64,000 bases of DNA, taken from positions 408,501-472,500 of the forward strand of contig JAPFQT010000153.1 of assembly GCA_027627225.1 (NCBI GenBank), written 5' to 3'. Below the pieces are notes generated by a model. It did not search any database and was not told where the DNA came from. It saw only the letters and a list, made by a program, of their open reading frames with translations. The translations under genes and the position numbers were made by a program. Positions 23,707-36,500 of the stretch are shown piece by piece; the stretch's first letter is position 1, and each line of letters opens with the position of its first letter. The DNA comes from Congeria kusceri. Its lineage: Eukaryota > Mollusca > Bivalvia > Myida > Dreissenidae.

Positions 23707-26700
23707 ATTTCAGAAACTATTTTTTGTTTTTTTTTGTTTTTTTGTTTTTGTTTGTTTGTTATGTAGCTTTTATTCACCTCCATACATTACAACTTGTATT
23801 GTTAGTTTACATGTTAATTTGTTAGTATATAATAGAGCTCCTTTAACATTTCGTTCAAATTGCTTGACATATTACTGGTATTGCTATAATAGAGGTAGAT
23901 AAAATTCATGCATAACATTATACAGACACAACCACACATTTCACACACACAAACACATACACAAATGAAATGATAGGATAGAAACAAAAGTTTGGACTTC
24001 CGACAGATATAAATCAATCATAGACAAACAAATGACCATGGTATTAGATATTTTAAGCAAACAACACAGTTTACAATAAGATTATGCTATTGGTCAACAA
24101 ATAGTTTTACAATTGCCCAGTTATGCAGTTCCTTTTCTTGACATTTTGTATTAGCTTGAATTTCCCATGCTAAGCAAAGATTATTCTTCAGCCCTCTTAT
24201 TGAGGGTAATAATCCCTTTCTCTTGCATACAAATATATATTTTTTCATTTCTAGGATAAGAATATTTATATCAGTCATGTTAATGTTTGTACTCCCAAAT
24301 AACATTGTTTGACAGGAAATTTCAGTATATTTTTGCACATTATGTGACCCTAAGAATTCAATAACATAATCTACAATTCTCTTTGTAGAATTGCATTCCC
24401 AGAAAATATGTAATATAGTTTCCTCATTTTCCTTACAAAAAGAACATAAATTGTCATTAACAATGTTCATTTTATATAGCAAGGATTTGGTTCCTAAGAT
24501 TCTGTGAACAATTCTTGTCTGGAACCACTGAGTGTATGTATCTCTAGATATATTAAAAACAAGTGTATACACTTTTGTCCATTCAATGTTATTAAATAGT
24601 GTATTCCATTTTGAGTGACAAGTTGGTACATCTGTGTTATAAGTAAAACATTTATAGACAATTTTGTTTTGATTATGCATCAATACTATGTTATTCAAGT
24701 AAAATGAATAAATGCACATTGCATATTTGGCTTTTTTATAACTGGGAAGCCTGACAATTTGATAAATGCCCTCACAGTTCTGATTAAACCTTCATAAAAT
24801 ATGAAGTTAATTTTAACACCAATAAGATTTTCTACTACAGATTGTTCTAAAAACTGTCCAGAAGTGCATACAATATCTCTTACATATCTAATTCCCCTGT
24901 CATACATATTTTTATTATATACACTATTTGTACCTATCTTAAAATTGTGGTTATAAAATAGAGGCATATCAAGGATATCTTCACACTTACTAACAATTTG
25001 TTTATTAATATAATAGATATAACATGTAAGTACATCTCTCCAAAAACAATTTTTTAAACTTTTCATAATTTTTTCAATGTAATCTTTTCCTACATTCAAC
25101 ATTTTCTTCACATCAAACATAGAATATACCAGTTGGAAACATTTTCCGTTACATGATACAATTTTCCTTAACCATGTCATTTTCATGGTTTTTTCAAAAG
25201 CATATATATCAGTCGCACCAACTCCTCCATCATCATATGATTTAATCGCAATAGTATGTTTAATTTTTGAAGGTCCATCCCATACAAAATTATAAAACAG
25301 GCTGTGTATCTGTTTTAATAATTTTTCCCCTGGACTAGGAAGAGCTATAAACAGGTGTGTAAAAAGGGGAAGTAAGAGTGATTTAACAACAGTTATCTTT
25401 CCTAGGGGTGTTAAAGTTCTTCTGTTCCAAAAATTTATAACATTATGCAGCTTTCTAAGTTTACTGGAGAAGTTCATGTCAATCATTTTTTTTAAATCAA
25501 CATCAAATAATATTCCTAAAACTTTGAAGTTTGTTGTGCCCCAGACTAGTTTATACTTAGTTTTTATTGATTGTGTGCTGAACTTTTTGGAGCCAATCCA
25601 TACAAGATTTGTTTTGTCATAGTTAATTTTTAATCCAGAACATAAGGCAAAGTTATTTAAAAGATCAAGGGTAGCATTGAGGGAAACATCTGTGCCATCT
25701 AAAAAGAGAGATGTATCATCAGCAAACTGAGAAATTTTATATTCAATATTTTCAATCTCTATTCCTTTAATTGCATTACAATTTCTTATTTTAATTGCCA
25801 AAATTTCAGCACAGAGAATAAAAATATAGGAACGTATTGGGTCTCCTTGTCGGCAACCTCTTTCTATTGTAATAAACTCTGATAAAAACCCATTGATTTG
25901 AATTGATGTCATGGTATTATATAGGAAAAGGGAAATCCATTTTTTGAATGCTATACCAAAATTAAAATAATCTAATGTTTTTTCTATGAAATCAAACTCA
26001 AGGGTATCGAACGCCTTTTCAAAGTCGATGGTCATCAAGAGTCCAGGGATATTGTTATCTTCTGCATATTTCATAATATCATATAATAGTATGGTATTCT
26101 CACCAATATATCTGCCTTTAATAAATCCTGTCTGATCTTTAGAAATTAAGGTATCAAGGACAGTTTTTAATCTGTTAGCAATAGTCCCAGATGCAAGCTT
26201 GTAAATGACATTTAAAAGTGTTAATGGTCTTAGGTTTTTTAAAAAATGTCTGGGTTTATTATCTTTAGGTATACATGTGATTATACCTTGTTTTTGAGTA
26301 ACTGACATGGTTCCAGAGGTAAAAGCATAGTTGAGGCTTCTTACTATAAAGTCGCCTAAATCTTTCCAAAAAACTTTAAAAAATTCTGCTGTAAAACCAT
26401 CTGATCCAGGGCTTTTATCATGTTTCATATTTTTTAAAGTAATTGATATTTCCTTAAGTGTTAGTATGCCTTCTAATGATTGAGATTGTGCATTACTCAA
26501 TTTAATAGTGTGTATGCCTTTAAGGTCATCATGTACATTGTAAGAGTCATTGGAAACAGACTTTGTATACAATTTTTTATAAAAATTGGCAGCTTCTTTT
26601 AAAATATCATGATTGTCAAGTAGCCGTTGACCTTCATCATTTTCAATAAAGGGAATGTTTTTACTAGAAGCATATTGAGTTTCTAAGTTACAAAAGTATT

Positions 26701-26960
26701 TTGAGGGTTTTTCGCCTTCATCAATCCATTTTGCCCTAGCTCTAATGAAAGCACCTTTCATTTTCATGTTCCGTATGTTTAAGAGTTCTTGATGCAATAG
26801 ATTGAGCTCTTCTATGTTTTCATTTGTTAATTTTTTTTCAATGTCTTCAATTGCTTTTAAAATATAATCTTCTCTTTCTTTTCTCTTTTTGGATTTGAAG
26901 CTTGAATATGATATGGTTTTACCTCTGATTTCCATTAATAATCCATTTCAGAAACTATTT
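23707..26960 (-). mobile_element. LINE C, 5'-truncated Tx1/L1-like element with target-site duplication
   Basis: ATTTCAGAAACTATTT is present at 23707-23722 and again at 26945-26960 as a perfect 16-bp target-site duplication. Between the copies lies one minus-strand insertion. Its 3' end is an A-rich tail (the T/TTTG tract at 23717-23760) and its 5' end is near 26944. ORF2 lacks the endonuclease domain and ORF1 is absent, so the copy is 5'-truncated, as is typical of target-primed reverse transcription. Body of the insertion: about 23723-26944. Confidence 0.9.
24087..26935 (-). pseudogene. LINE C ORF2: reverse transcriptase, truncated and frameshifted
   Basis: The main frame (26935-24695, 746 residues) begins after the missing endonuclease. 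It has the linker GAFIRARAKWIDEGEKPSKY, the reverse transcriptase N-terminal SPGSDGFTAEFFK, LRPLTLLNVIYKL, TIDFEKAFDTL near residue 300 (motif A), ERGCRQGDPI, and QFADDTSLFLDG near 405 (catalytic Asp-Asp). A frameshift at about 24700-24715 moves the C-terminus to a second frame (24719-24087, 210 residues). That part carries CSFCKENEETILHIFWEC, the Cys/His knuckle. The style of the motifs (FIKGRYIGENT, RGCRQGDP) fits the L1/Tx1 group, unlike LINE A and B. Confidence 0.85.
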
Positions 26961-29900
26961 AATAAAGAATACAAGAATAACAAGTGATATTCAGTCTTTC
27001 ACAGGGACATGGAAAGGGAGCCATATTGATTCCCCATCAAACAATGGATGGTGTATCTTTCCCAAGTGGACTGTTAAAATAATCCTGCAGTGACAATATT
27101 CTAAAAACATAGAAGATGTGAATTCAAGTTGTAAATAATGACATGACTTGTATGTTTTTGTAAATTTAAATACTGAGTTCAACTTATCATTGATTTCACT
27201 AGTTTAATTTATCAATCAATTAAATTTCCATTATTATTTTTTCCAATGAGCAATATTTCATCATGTGAAATTCCAAATCTGATTTGTAATAGGCACATTT
27301 AATTTCAAAAGCGTTGATAACCTTGGAATACATCAATTCCCCTTTTTGTTTGCATTCTTCTATTTATACATAGCATTATAATAAGTTACACAGGATTTTA
27401 TATAAAAAAATATATACATTTAACCCATTTATATTTAACTGCAACATTTTTTTTAAGAACATTTATATTTTAACACAAGATGCTTTTGGGAGTCATTTAC
27501 TTTAAGGTCATAATGCAAAAAGTAAGTTATGTAGTTTCATTGGAAACCAATGGTTGTAGCTTTGATTGTATGAAATAATCTTTTGAATAGAAGTATTATT
27601 ATTATTATTATTTGAAAAATTTATAGCAACTAATGAGCTAAGTATAAAGTACATGTGCAATGGTTTTTGTTAAATGGTTAACTAAAAGTCTGTATGTACT
27701 TGTCACCTACCGATATTTGATTATAACAGTGAAAAGTGTAAACAATAAACATTATAGTTTTTGTATAATATTTATGTTGTAAAATCATACCAGTCTTCAC
27801 AAAATATTTAAGCTATTTTGTTATTAACAGGCAGAAAAGAAAGATTACTCAATATATGCCATTTTAATCTTAAATAGCAATGTTCACTATAGCTATTTTT
27901 TCCCTATTTTTTTTCATTATTTGATAATGGTTGCCATGGTAACTTAACTATGTTTTTATATAAAGTGCCCCCCCCCCCCCGGAAGAGTAATGTAACATCA
28001 CTCTCCTCGGGGTGCAATATTTACTATACCCTTCAACTGCCTATGATATTTATATATTCATTACCATGTAATGACTATATTAAATACGTACACAGTTTTT
28101 GATAAATCAAAAATGCATAAGCACATTAATTACAATAAATGAAAACAAGGAAGATGTATTAGGTTTAACAGTTTAGAGAAACCAATTATACGAAGTTCAT
28201 AGTACATTAAAACTATACCATATCAATTATAAGCACGGTAAATTACTTCTTTATTTCTGAAACTATTTCTGTAACACCGTTGAATTTTAGACCTTAATTT
28301 TCTGAAAGTTATTTGCCAATTAAATCGTATCACGGCTCTATTTCACATACAAATATATATAATTACTACAAGAAATACGTCCTTAATTAGCGGAAACGTA
28401 TAATTTATTGTTTGTTTCCTGGGTATATAGAAAAGAGTAGTTTAGTGTTGAATAAAGATTTTTTTATTTAGAGATGCTGAGAAAACCTGAACCACGAGCC
28501 CTGGCGAATGGTTGACATTTGCGTGCCGAGCAAATAAACGTATCTGTATTCAACACTTACCTGGTATTCTATTTATCCCGTCATGTTTTGTCTTTATTTT
28601 AAAAAGAAACGAAAGAAAAACACAAAACTATAAAATGACGTCACGACAAACAACAAGATTACGTCATTATACTGTGCGTATTTGCTGTATTCCACAGTGT
28701 GGAAATACAGCTAAGTTTATCCCATGGTGTGTTATTTCGTCAATGCAGATTGATGATACCATGGGATTACAAGATTTCCAAAGCCCAAAATAACATACTG
28801 TAAGAGCGAAACTTGCAATAAGCATGATTCATTTATAAAGTCGTTATATGTATCAAGCATGTGTTCAAAATTAAAATTAAAGGGACTACGTCACCGAAAA
28901 TAGGTTTCCTATGGCACTATAAATTATATCAGATAATAGAAATGCGCTATAGTAAGACATGTACATTAAATAAAGAATAAATAATGCAATGCATAGTAAG
29001 ATATTAAATAAAACAATCAGCAAACATGAAAAGGGCCAAACAAACACGACCCATATTATTAACGATTTTTATCATTGAATACCAAAACATTTTTCAAATT
29101 ATATATACCTTTTTTAACCGTTAGTATATGTCATTATTAATATCCTAATTTACAATTTTTTTTAAAGAAATAACCCTCTTGAGGCCCTTTTCGTTGCTTT
29201 AATGCGCTTGTTCAAAAAGCTAACGCATTTTCCTCAATATGCATAAGTATTATTTTACATTTTCGTAATTATTTAACTGAAACATTTCTATGTAATGTAA
29301 TGGCAAAACGAAATTGTTTCTGTTTTAATAACTTTAACGCCTATAGAAGTTAAATATTATTGATTGTAAATCCGTACACTTTAACAAATTATCAATATAA
29401 TAATACATAACTTATAAATCATATTGCAGTTGAATGAATAAATACATGTACGACAAAAGCAAACAAAATACAAATTGGGACACTTATTTATTGATGGGAC
29501 AATCATCGAAATGAAGAGTCTCGCCTAGACCAATTCTTATATTAAAACTTAAGAGCAAAAACATGTAAACAAGCCTGTCTATATGAAACTGAGAATCTGA
29601 GCAAGAAAGGTTCAACATTTATCAGTGCACGGCTTATCAGTGCAGGGCTTCTGTGCTTGTGCTAGTTTCCACCACTGTTGATATATCTATGCGTTTTATT
29701 TTGTGCGGTAAAATACGTGCAAATGAAGGCTATGGTTCTGACAACATAATAATAACAGGAACAGGATATCTAAACCCAGAGTTTATATAACATTTAGTGA
29801 AACTAAGTTGCACTGTTATTAAGAACGAAATGTCCTTTTAAAGCGAATATGCTATAATTTGTTTGTCCTGGATATATAAATAGCTTATCATAGGCTCAAC

Positions 29901-30300
29901 ATTCGCATATATAACCACTTCACGCATAAAACTGGTTGCTATGCCAACACATGAAATTACTTGTTGATGACCTACATGTTCATTAAATAGACATGTATAC
30001 TGCCTATAATTATTAACACTAATGAAACAGAAAACCAGTTCTGAAGACAGTTTAAATAAATGTTTCAACCGAACACTTTTTCATGCATAATTACACCGCA
30101 CTCATTTTATAGACGAATTAATTCCATCTTTTCAAACAAAATAATTTGATGTAATAACGATAAACTCAACGACTCTCTGGTTGTTAAAAGGAAGAGGCGT
30201 AGAAAATTAGCGTTGATAATCGATATTTCCGAGTACAAGAGTTTTGTGATCAGCTACATGTATCAGCGTGATTCTAGTAGTTAGTTCATTCGTCTATTTA
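26961..30300. other. no recognised gene
   Basis: About 3.3 kb of AT-rich DNA with a C-run near 27967 and a short TTA run near 27597. Upstream exons of receptor copy 2 (signal peptide and first part of the ligand-binding domain) would be expected in or before this stretch, but I could not identify them. Confidence 0.5.
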
Positions 30301-30357
30301 ATAATAATGATAATAAAAATAATAATAATAATAATATTAATAATATTATTATAAATA
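30301..30357. repeat. AAT-type microsatellite
   Basis: Imperfect AAT/ATA run 14 bases before the receptor exon at 30371. Confidence 0.85.
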
Positions 30358-30370
30358 ATATTTGTATAAG

Positions 30371-30508
30371 GCGCACAACGCGTTGGCAGCCAAGGTTATG
30401 GTCGACATGATGGAAGACGGTGAACCGAAAGTCGCCGTCATTGGGCCAACGAAGTCAGGTTACCTTACCCTGACCGGCCAGATAGCACATGTTTATAATA
30501 TAATACAG
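30371..30508 (+). CDS. copy 2 exon 1 seen, Venus-flytrap domain
   Basis: 46 codons, acceptor TTGTATAAG, donor CAG|GTAAGC. Contains VAVIGPTKSGYLTLTGQIAH. Closely related to, and the same length as, the exon at 1582-1719. Phase 0 on both sides. Confidence 0.8.
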
Positions 30509-33500
30509 GTAAGCCCTAAACTGGCCTATTTATAACGTTTTTTAAAACTATTTTTAAAATCCGATAGTAACATTTGAATGTATGAATGCATATTCGAAAC
30601 TCCATATTAGCATTATAGAAAAAACTATTTTCAGCGCACACTGTATACTTGCAAATATAGTACATAATGCATTATAAGTTAAACAACATTTTAGTGTGTT
30701 TTTTTTCAATATGAATAAAATAAACTCTCTATTAAAAATATAGCGCAGTTCGCATGCAAACATTTTGATCATTACCCAACATTGCTTATTGGCGTCGTTT
30801 TATTTCGTAGCATATGTACCACATACACTATATAATATGACTTTGACTTTTTTCTAGCCTAAAACAGCATAGCATCAATGCAACTCATTCTAATGTTAAC
30901 AGAATTACCTGTATAGAAGAAGCTTGTAAACAGTTTTAATATATTTCCAGACATATTTTAAATTGTTACGCTGATATGGACATAGCTGCGACATACAAAA
31001 CTAACTAAGAAAACAAACTTGAAACTTATATCAAAATAGCTAAGAGTTGATTGTATAACATTATTTTTTTAACATTTTCAATAATACACATTACTAAAAA
31101 AGCAATACCTATCTTCGCTGCCTTTGCACATACTGGAATTATGCACAGGTTCGACACTTAATGCTTGCCTGTTGGTTTCAGATGTCCTTCATCGCAGTCT
31201 CCTCGGAACTACGCAGCTTTCCATTGTTTCCAACGTTGTTCAAGGTCAACCAAGACTTCGGCATCCTCAATCCACTGCGTATAAAACTCAGCATTTTGGG
31301 TGGACCAGAGCCGGTACCTTAGCCAGAAACGATGTCATAACACTTCCGGTAACAATATTCTACTAATAAAGGACGATGCAAGAAACTGTCACAAAAAACA
31401 ACTTAACGTTTACTTATATTACATAAACGACCAAGTGGTTATGCTTGTCATGAATGTAAATCATCAAAATATAATAGGTTGGAAAATAGGTTAAATTATT
31501 AGGGGAAAGTTTAAAAACAACAACAACAGATGATTCCCGTGCATAGCTTTTGTAAATGCAAATGCACCGTTTTGTAAACAAGATCATCGTTACTTTTAAA
31601 TGTCAACAACATAAAACTCCAGCTGAGATTGCATAATCCAATCAAATTCTTTACATACGTTTGCAATTTGTGTGGCAAATTGACAAAAACATTGCCAAAT
31701 AATAAAGATTTGGGATAAAACTAACACATATTATAATTTAGGTTTATGTTTACTTTCTGGACGTCATTTAATATTTAGTCAGATAAGTGAGATGCTTCAT
31801 TGGATTGTTTTCTAATCGAAGATTGTAAGTACACACACTGTTGGGTTAGTGTTTCATTGGCTAGGTAACGGCTCTCGATTCAGGTTATCTAAGCCTAACT
31901 ATATAAACATAACTATTGTGAATGTTTCATGTTGTTATTATGTTACTATTATACTTAATAAGTGCTCCTGCCAGGATTTCAAAGGGCAGAGTGATAAATC
32001 CTGAAACGGGCACTTTTGCGCGCGTGCTTATTTTTTGCAAGGGGATATACCGATACATAAGCTAAAAACTGCACAAACGTACTGTTATATTATTATATAA
32101 TTTAAAAATTTCATTCTATATATAAAGGAAAATAAATGGTTTAAAAGAATATTCCTTATTCTTCTAATACAACATAAAATCATACAACATTCAATCCTAT
32201 TTTGAAGCAAAATTATTTGTAGTTGTTTATAAGAAACTTTAAATGTATTTATTCAAAAGAAATATCTGTAATTTTAACAACCAAATATTATAAATAGCAT
32301 TTAAATTTAACAGTTTGGTTGTATTGACTATACATCCGAAATGAAACGTCCGAAAACATGTACATTTCATAAAATAAACTGTTCTGTATGTGGTATTTCA
32401 ATATAACACTTAAATATGTGACTGGAAACTTATTAAATACTTTTAAACACAATGGAAAACATGCATTTCATTACAAAATACAGCGTTTGACTGTTCATGT
32501 TGGTAATAGAACCGTCAACGATACTAGTGGTATAAAGTAGAGTTGTGGAAGAGGTAACTTTAATAAATGACATGAATTTACGATTTATCAAATTACGAGA
32601 AACACGTTTATTCTGTATTTGAATTTTGCTACGTATTCCAATGCGTATTTACCGATTTTTTTTTACAGATTAATTGATTTTAAAACGCTTTAGTAAGAAC
32701 CCGAACTCCGCTAACCACCGTTATGTAAATTTATATTGACATTACGGCACATTGTCGGTTTTCAACGTGATCTTGTTACAGGACACGGTGGTGGTAAATA
32801 TACATGTACATGTACACACAAGCTTTCCACGTATTTCATGTCGCCGCTGGCGTTAGGAAATCGTACTCGCGTTACACGCACGTTTTCCATGAGCATTTCA
32901 TGCGTTTTTCCAAACATAACGCGATTTGGTCACGGAGATATGTTATTGTTATTAATAAACATGTAACTGGGCAACAAAATATTTTTGATGAAATTATTTT
33001 AATGTGATGTTCCGCTTTGGTAATGAACGTGAGAACCTAAATTTCTTAACGGCTCTTTGTGTATATCAAATTAATAAACACCTTCTTTTCCATTAAAATA
33101 TAATTAAATTTCATTATTTAGGGCTTTAAATTTAACTGTTAAAACATTCATTGTTACAATTCACACTTTGGCATTTACTCCCGGACCCGTTCTTAGTAAT
33201 TCCAAAATAATTTTTACGTGATTTTAATTACTAGTAAGCTGCACACAATTATGTTTGAGCATCACAATGCAAGTCACGCATTTGATGTGAAGCCGACATC
33301 CGTTCGACGAGTTACTGATAAAAACTGTAACATTTGACGGCAGCAAACATGAAAAAGTTTTAGTGTTCGTGTGTCGTAAATGAGTAAGTACAGAATGATG
33401 CAGTGTGTCGTGTTTCATATTGAAATGCTTGTTGGTTTTCTATGCATGGATAATTTAGATTGGATTAAATATGTTGTAATACGGTAAGTGTTAACTTATT

Positions 33501-36500
33501 TTTATTAACGTAGAATCTACGGGCGATATGTGGGTTTGAAGCGCTTTATTCGTAAATGACGTCTTTACTACTCACGATCAATGTTAGTAATTGTTTTCGC
33601 ATTACACGAACACGTGTGTGCCGTTTTTCTGACATGTATCTCCATGATAAAAAAACGTGTTCTGCTAGAAATTCGCGCTAAATTCTGCAAGGTCAAGGAT
33701 ACCACATGGAAAACGTGAGTGCATTCATCAGATGCAGAAACTGCATATACATGACTAATTTCGTGTACGGATACGTCCAGTGACGATGTGTTAAATCAAT
33801 AATAATTTTAATTGACGGCGTCTGAGCTTCTTGATCAGATCGGCAAAATGAGCGAGCGCTTTACTTGATCAAAAGAGAGATAAGGCGTTATAAATGACAT
33901 AATATTCATGTATCCACGGATTTTATCGGTCGGTATTTACTCAGGAGCTTAACTTGACGCAGGTGCATCCGTTTTGGTTCATTGCGTAGTACATGTATAT
34001 AGACACGACTGCTCAATAAACTAGTACATGGTTGTATATACGGCATAGCCGGGATTAAAGAGGGCAGGGTGGGGTCGAGGGCGGCAGCGCGGGTAGGGGG
34101 GGGGCAAATGGAGGACTTCGCGAATCAGGGTCTTATGAACAACATGACGATAGCCGGGTCGGGCAGCTTCTCTGGATATTCTGACTTACTAGATATCATT
34201 AAGAGGTTAAAGGTAAGTTTTAATCCAGTTGCCGTGAGCATACATCTTGATGACGCATAGATATCTGTATCCGATACATGTTTATTGTTTTTGCTTTAGA
34301 CCCTATTTGCTTATGGATGAGATTCATTGTAATATAGCTATTTTTTCCTGTATATTCAGCAACCTAAGAGCTAAATTGCTTTTCTATCCTAAATGAACAC
34401 AATGTCAACACCAGTCTCTCCTACAATTTTAAATTAAAGACCAGATAATTTAAAGACCAGCCTTTAACTGACCATTCAAGGCACCCTAGCAACCATGAAT
34501 TTTAATATGTTTCCTATCATTTGGTGTAATTTTCATTTTGATAGTAAAGCACTTAAATGTTGTATTCATTTTGATTTAATTCATTAAAAGCATCTGTATT
34601 AGACTAACAAACACCAAAAAACTGTTTCAAAAATAATCTTAAAAAAAAATACCGGCTAATGCTCATTGTGTGTAGCGCTTTCTGAGAATTTTTCAAATAT
34701 CTTAAGTTTTAATGACAAAATCTAAAATTCGCAATTTTTCAAATAAAAAAAACAAACTGTATTTATGATATATATACCATACAAATAACTAACACAAGTT
34801 TAATAAGAAATAACAATTAATTCCCATTATTCAGGGGTAGCCTAACGGACAGCGTAGGCTGAATATATAGGAAAGAAGGATATACATTCACGCCATTGGT
34901 TTATATATGATACTAACGCGGCTAGTTTTCCATAGATAAAAAAGGAAAATAACCGCGGGTTATTCTGCAACAAATATTGAGGTGAGCCTAATTTTTCCAC
35001 AAATTCGAAGAAATTGTTCCGTGAATGCACGCGCAATCAAACCACATTTTTGTACTTTATATTTTATATTAAGTTCACAAAAACGTTTTCGTTTTGTTAA
35101 TATGATTTTCATTTGAGCTTGTTAGCATAATACTTTCACTGTATGTATCAATAAGTATGACGCCATTCGCTGAATGTTTGTCAATGAAGCTGACGCCATT
35201 TTGAATTGTTATGATTTATTGACGACGTCACTTAAACGCTCTTGTGAAAATACTTCGCGGAAATGTGCGGAGTATAGATAAATATAGTTAGCAGTGATAA
35301 CCTTTAAACTACAGACGAATTTTATATAAATCGTGATAGGATCGAAATAATTGACGGGATAGCGTTGGTTATTGCGGTGATAACCAACGGTTTGTCGTTC
35401 TGATGCTTGTTATCAAATCACTCGGTCTATCGCCCTCATGGTCTAATTACTACGCATCGTACACTCCAAACCGTTGGTTATTACCGCAATAACCAAAGCT
35501 TACCCGTCAATTATTTCTTAATTAATCATTGTACTAAAATTACAAAATAAAATATTAAGACCGAAAACGGATTCGAACACGCAACCCCAAGATCAGTAAG
35601 CTACTGCCTTATCCTCTCGACCATTAAATTATACGTATTAAATTGTCTGCTTAATTAATTTAACTAGCAATTAGTATATTACTGCTTCGAACGTTCGATT
35701 AGATATATTTTTTGGATAAAACGTTAAGGAAATACCGCAATAACCAAAGTTTACCCGTCAATTATTTCTTAATTAATATCTGTTCTCCTGTCTTTCTGTG
35801 TGGAGGGTTGATATATTTTCCTATTAACAGTTTTAAAGCAGCATTAAAGGTTGCAATGGTCAAATTTAGAACAAACGGATAAAACAGCCATTTAAATGTC
35901 TAGTAAAATTGTATTAGTCTATGCTTAAGCTTCAGTTATACCCTGGGTCAGGAAACTGATTGGTCTTTGGATACCGTTTAAACTTAATTCACTGATGCTC
36001 CAAGTAAAATGTGTATAAGCACTAGATTTGTTTATTTGCTAATCATCGTGGCCCTGCGGTCTTAATCCGAAAATTCACCGTTACCGTTCGACGAGCTGCA
36101 TAATAAACTAATACAACACGAGGAACTTCGGTCAGTTTTGTCTTGTTTAAAATGTAAACACTATTTATGTATATTGTGCTGTGTAGAATAAAAAAATTTC
36201 AACTACCATTAAATTATGAAAATATAAAATAGATTTTCGGTCATAAGGTTTTATTTTATGTGTTTGTAAAATCTTGCAGCACCTTGTGTGAACCTTTAAC
36301 GACTTACGTATTAAATTGTTTTCAGCAAAACGACGTGAGAGTCATATTTGCATCATTTTTGCATAACGACGGTGCGAAGGTCTTTTGTGAGGTAAGTATC
36401 GTTAAGAGAAATTTACAACTACATTAGGTATTTTTGTAGTAACAGTAACAATTGTAGTTAAAGAAATATCATCAGAAGTAATAGGAGATGTAGTGGTAGA

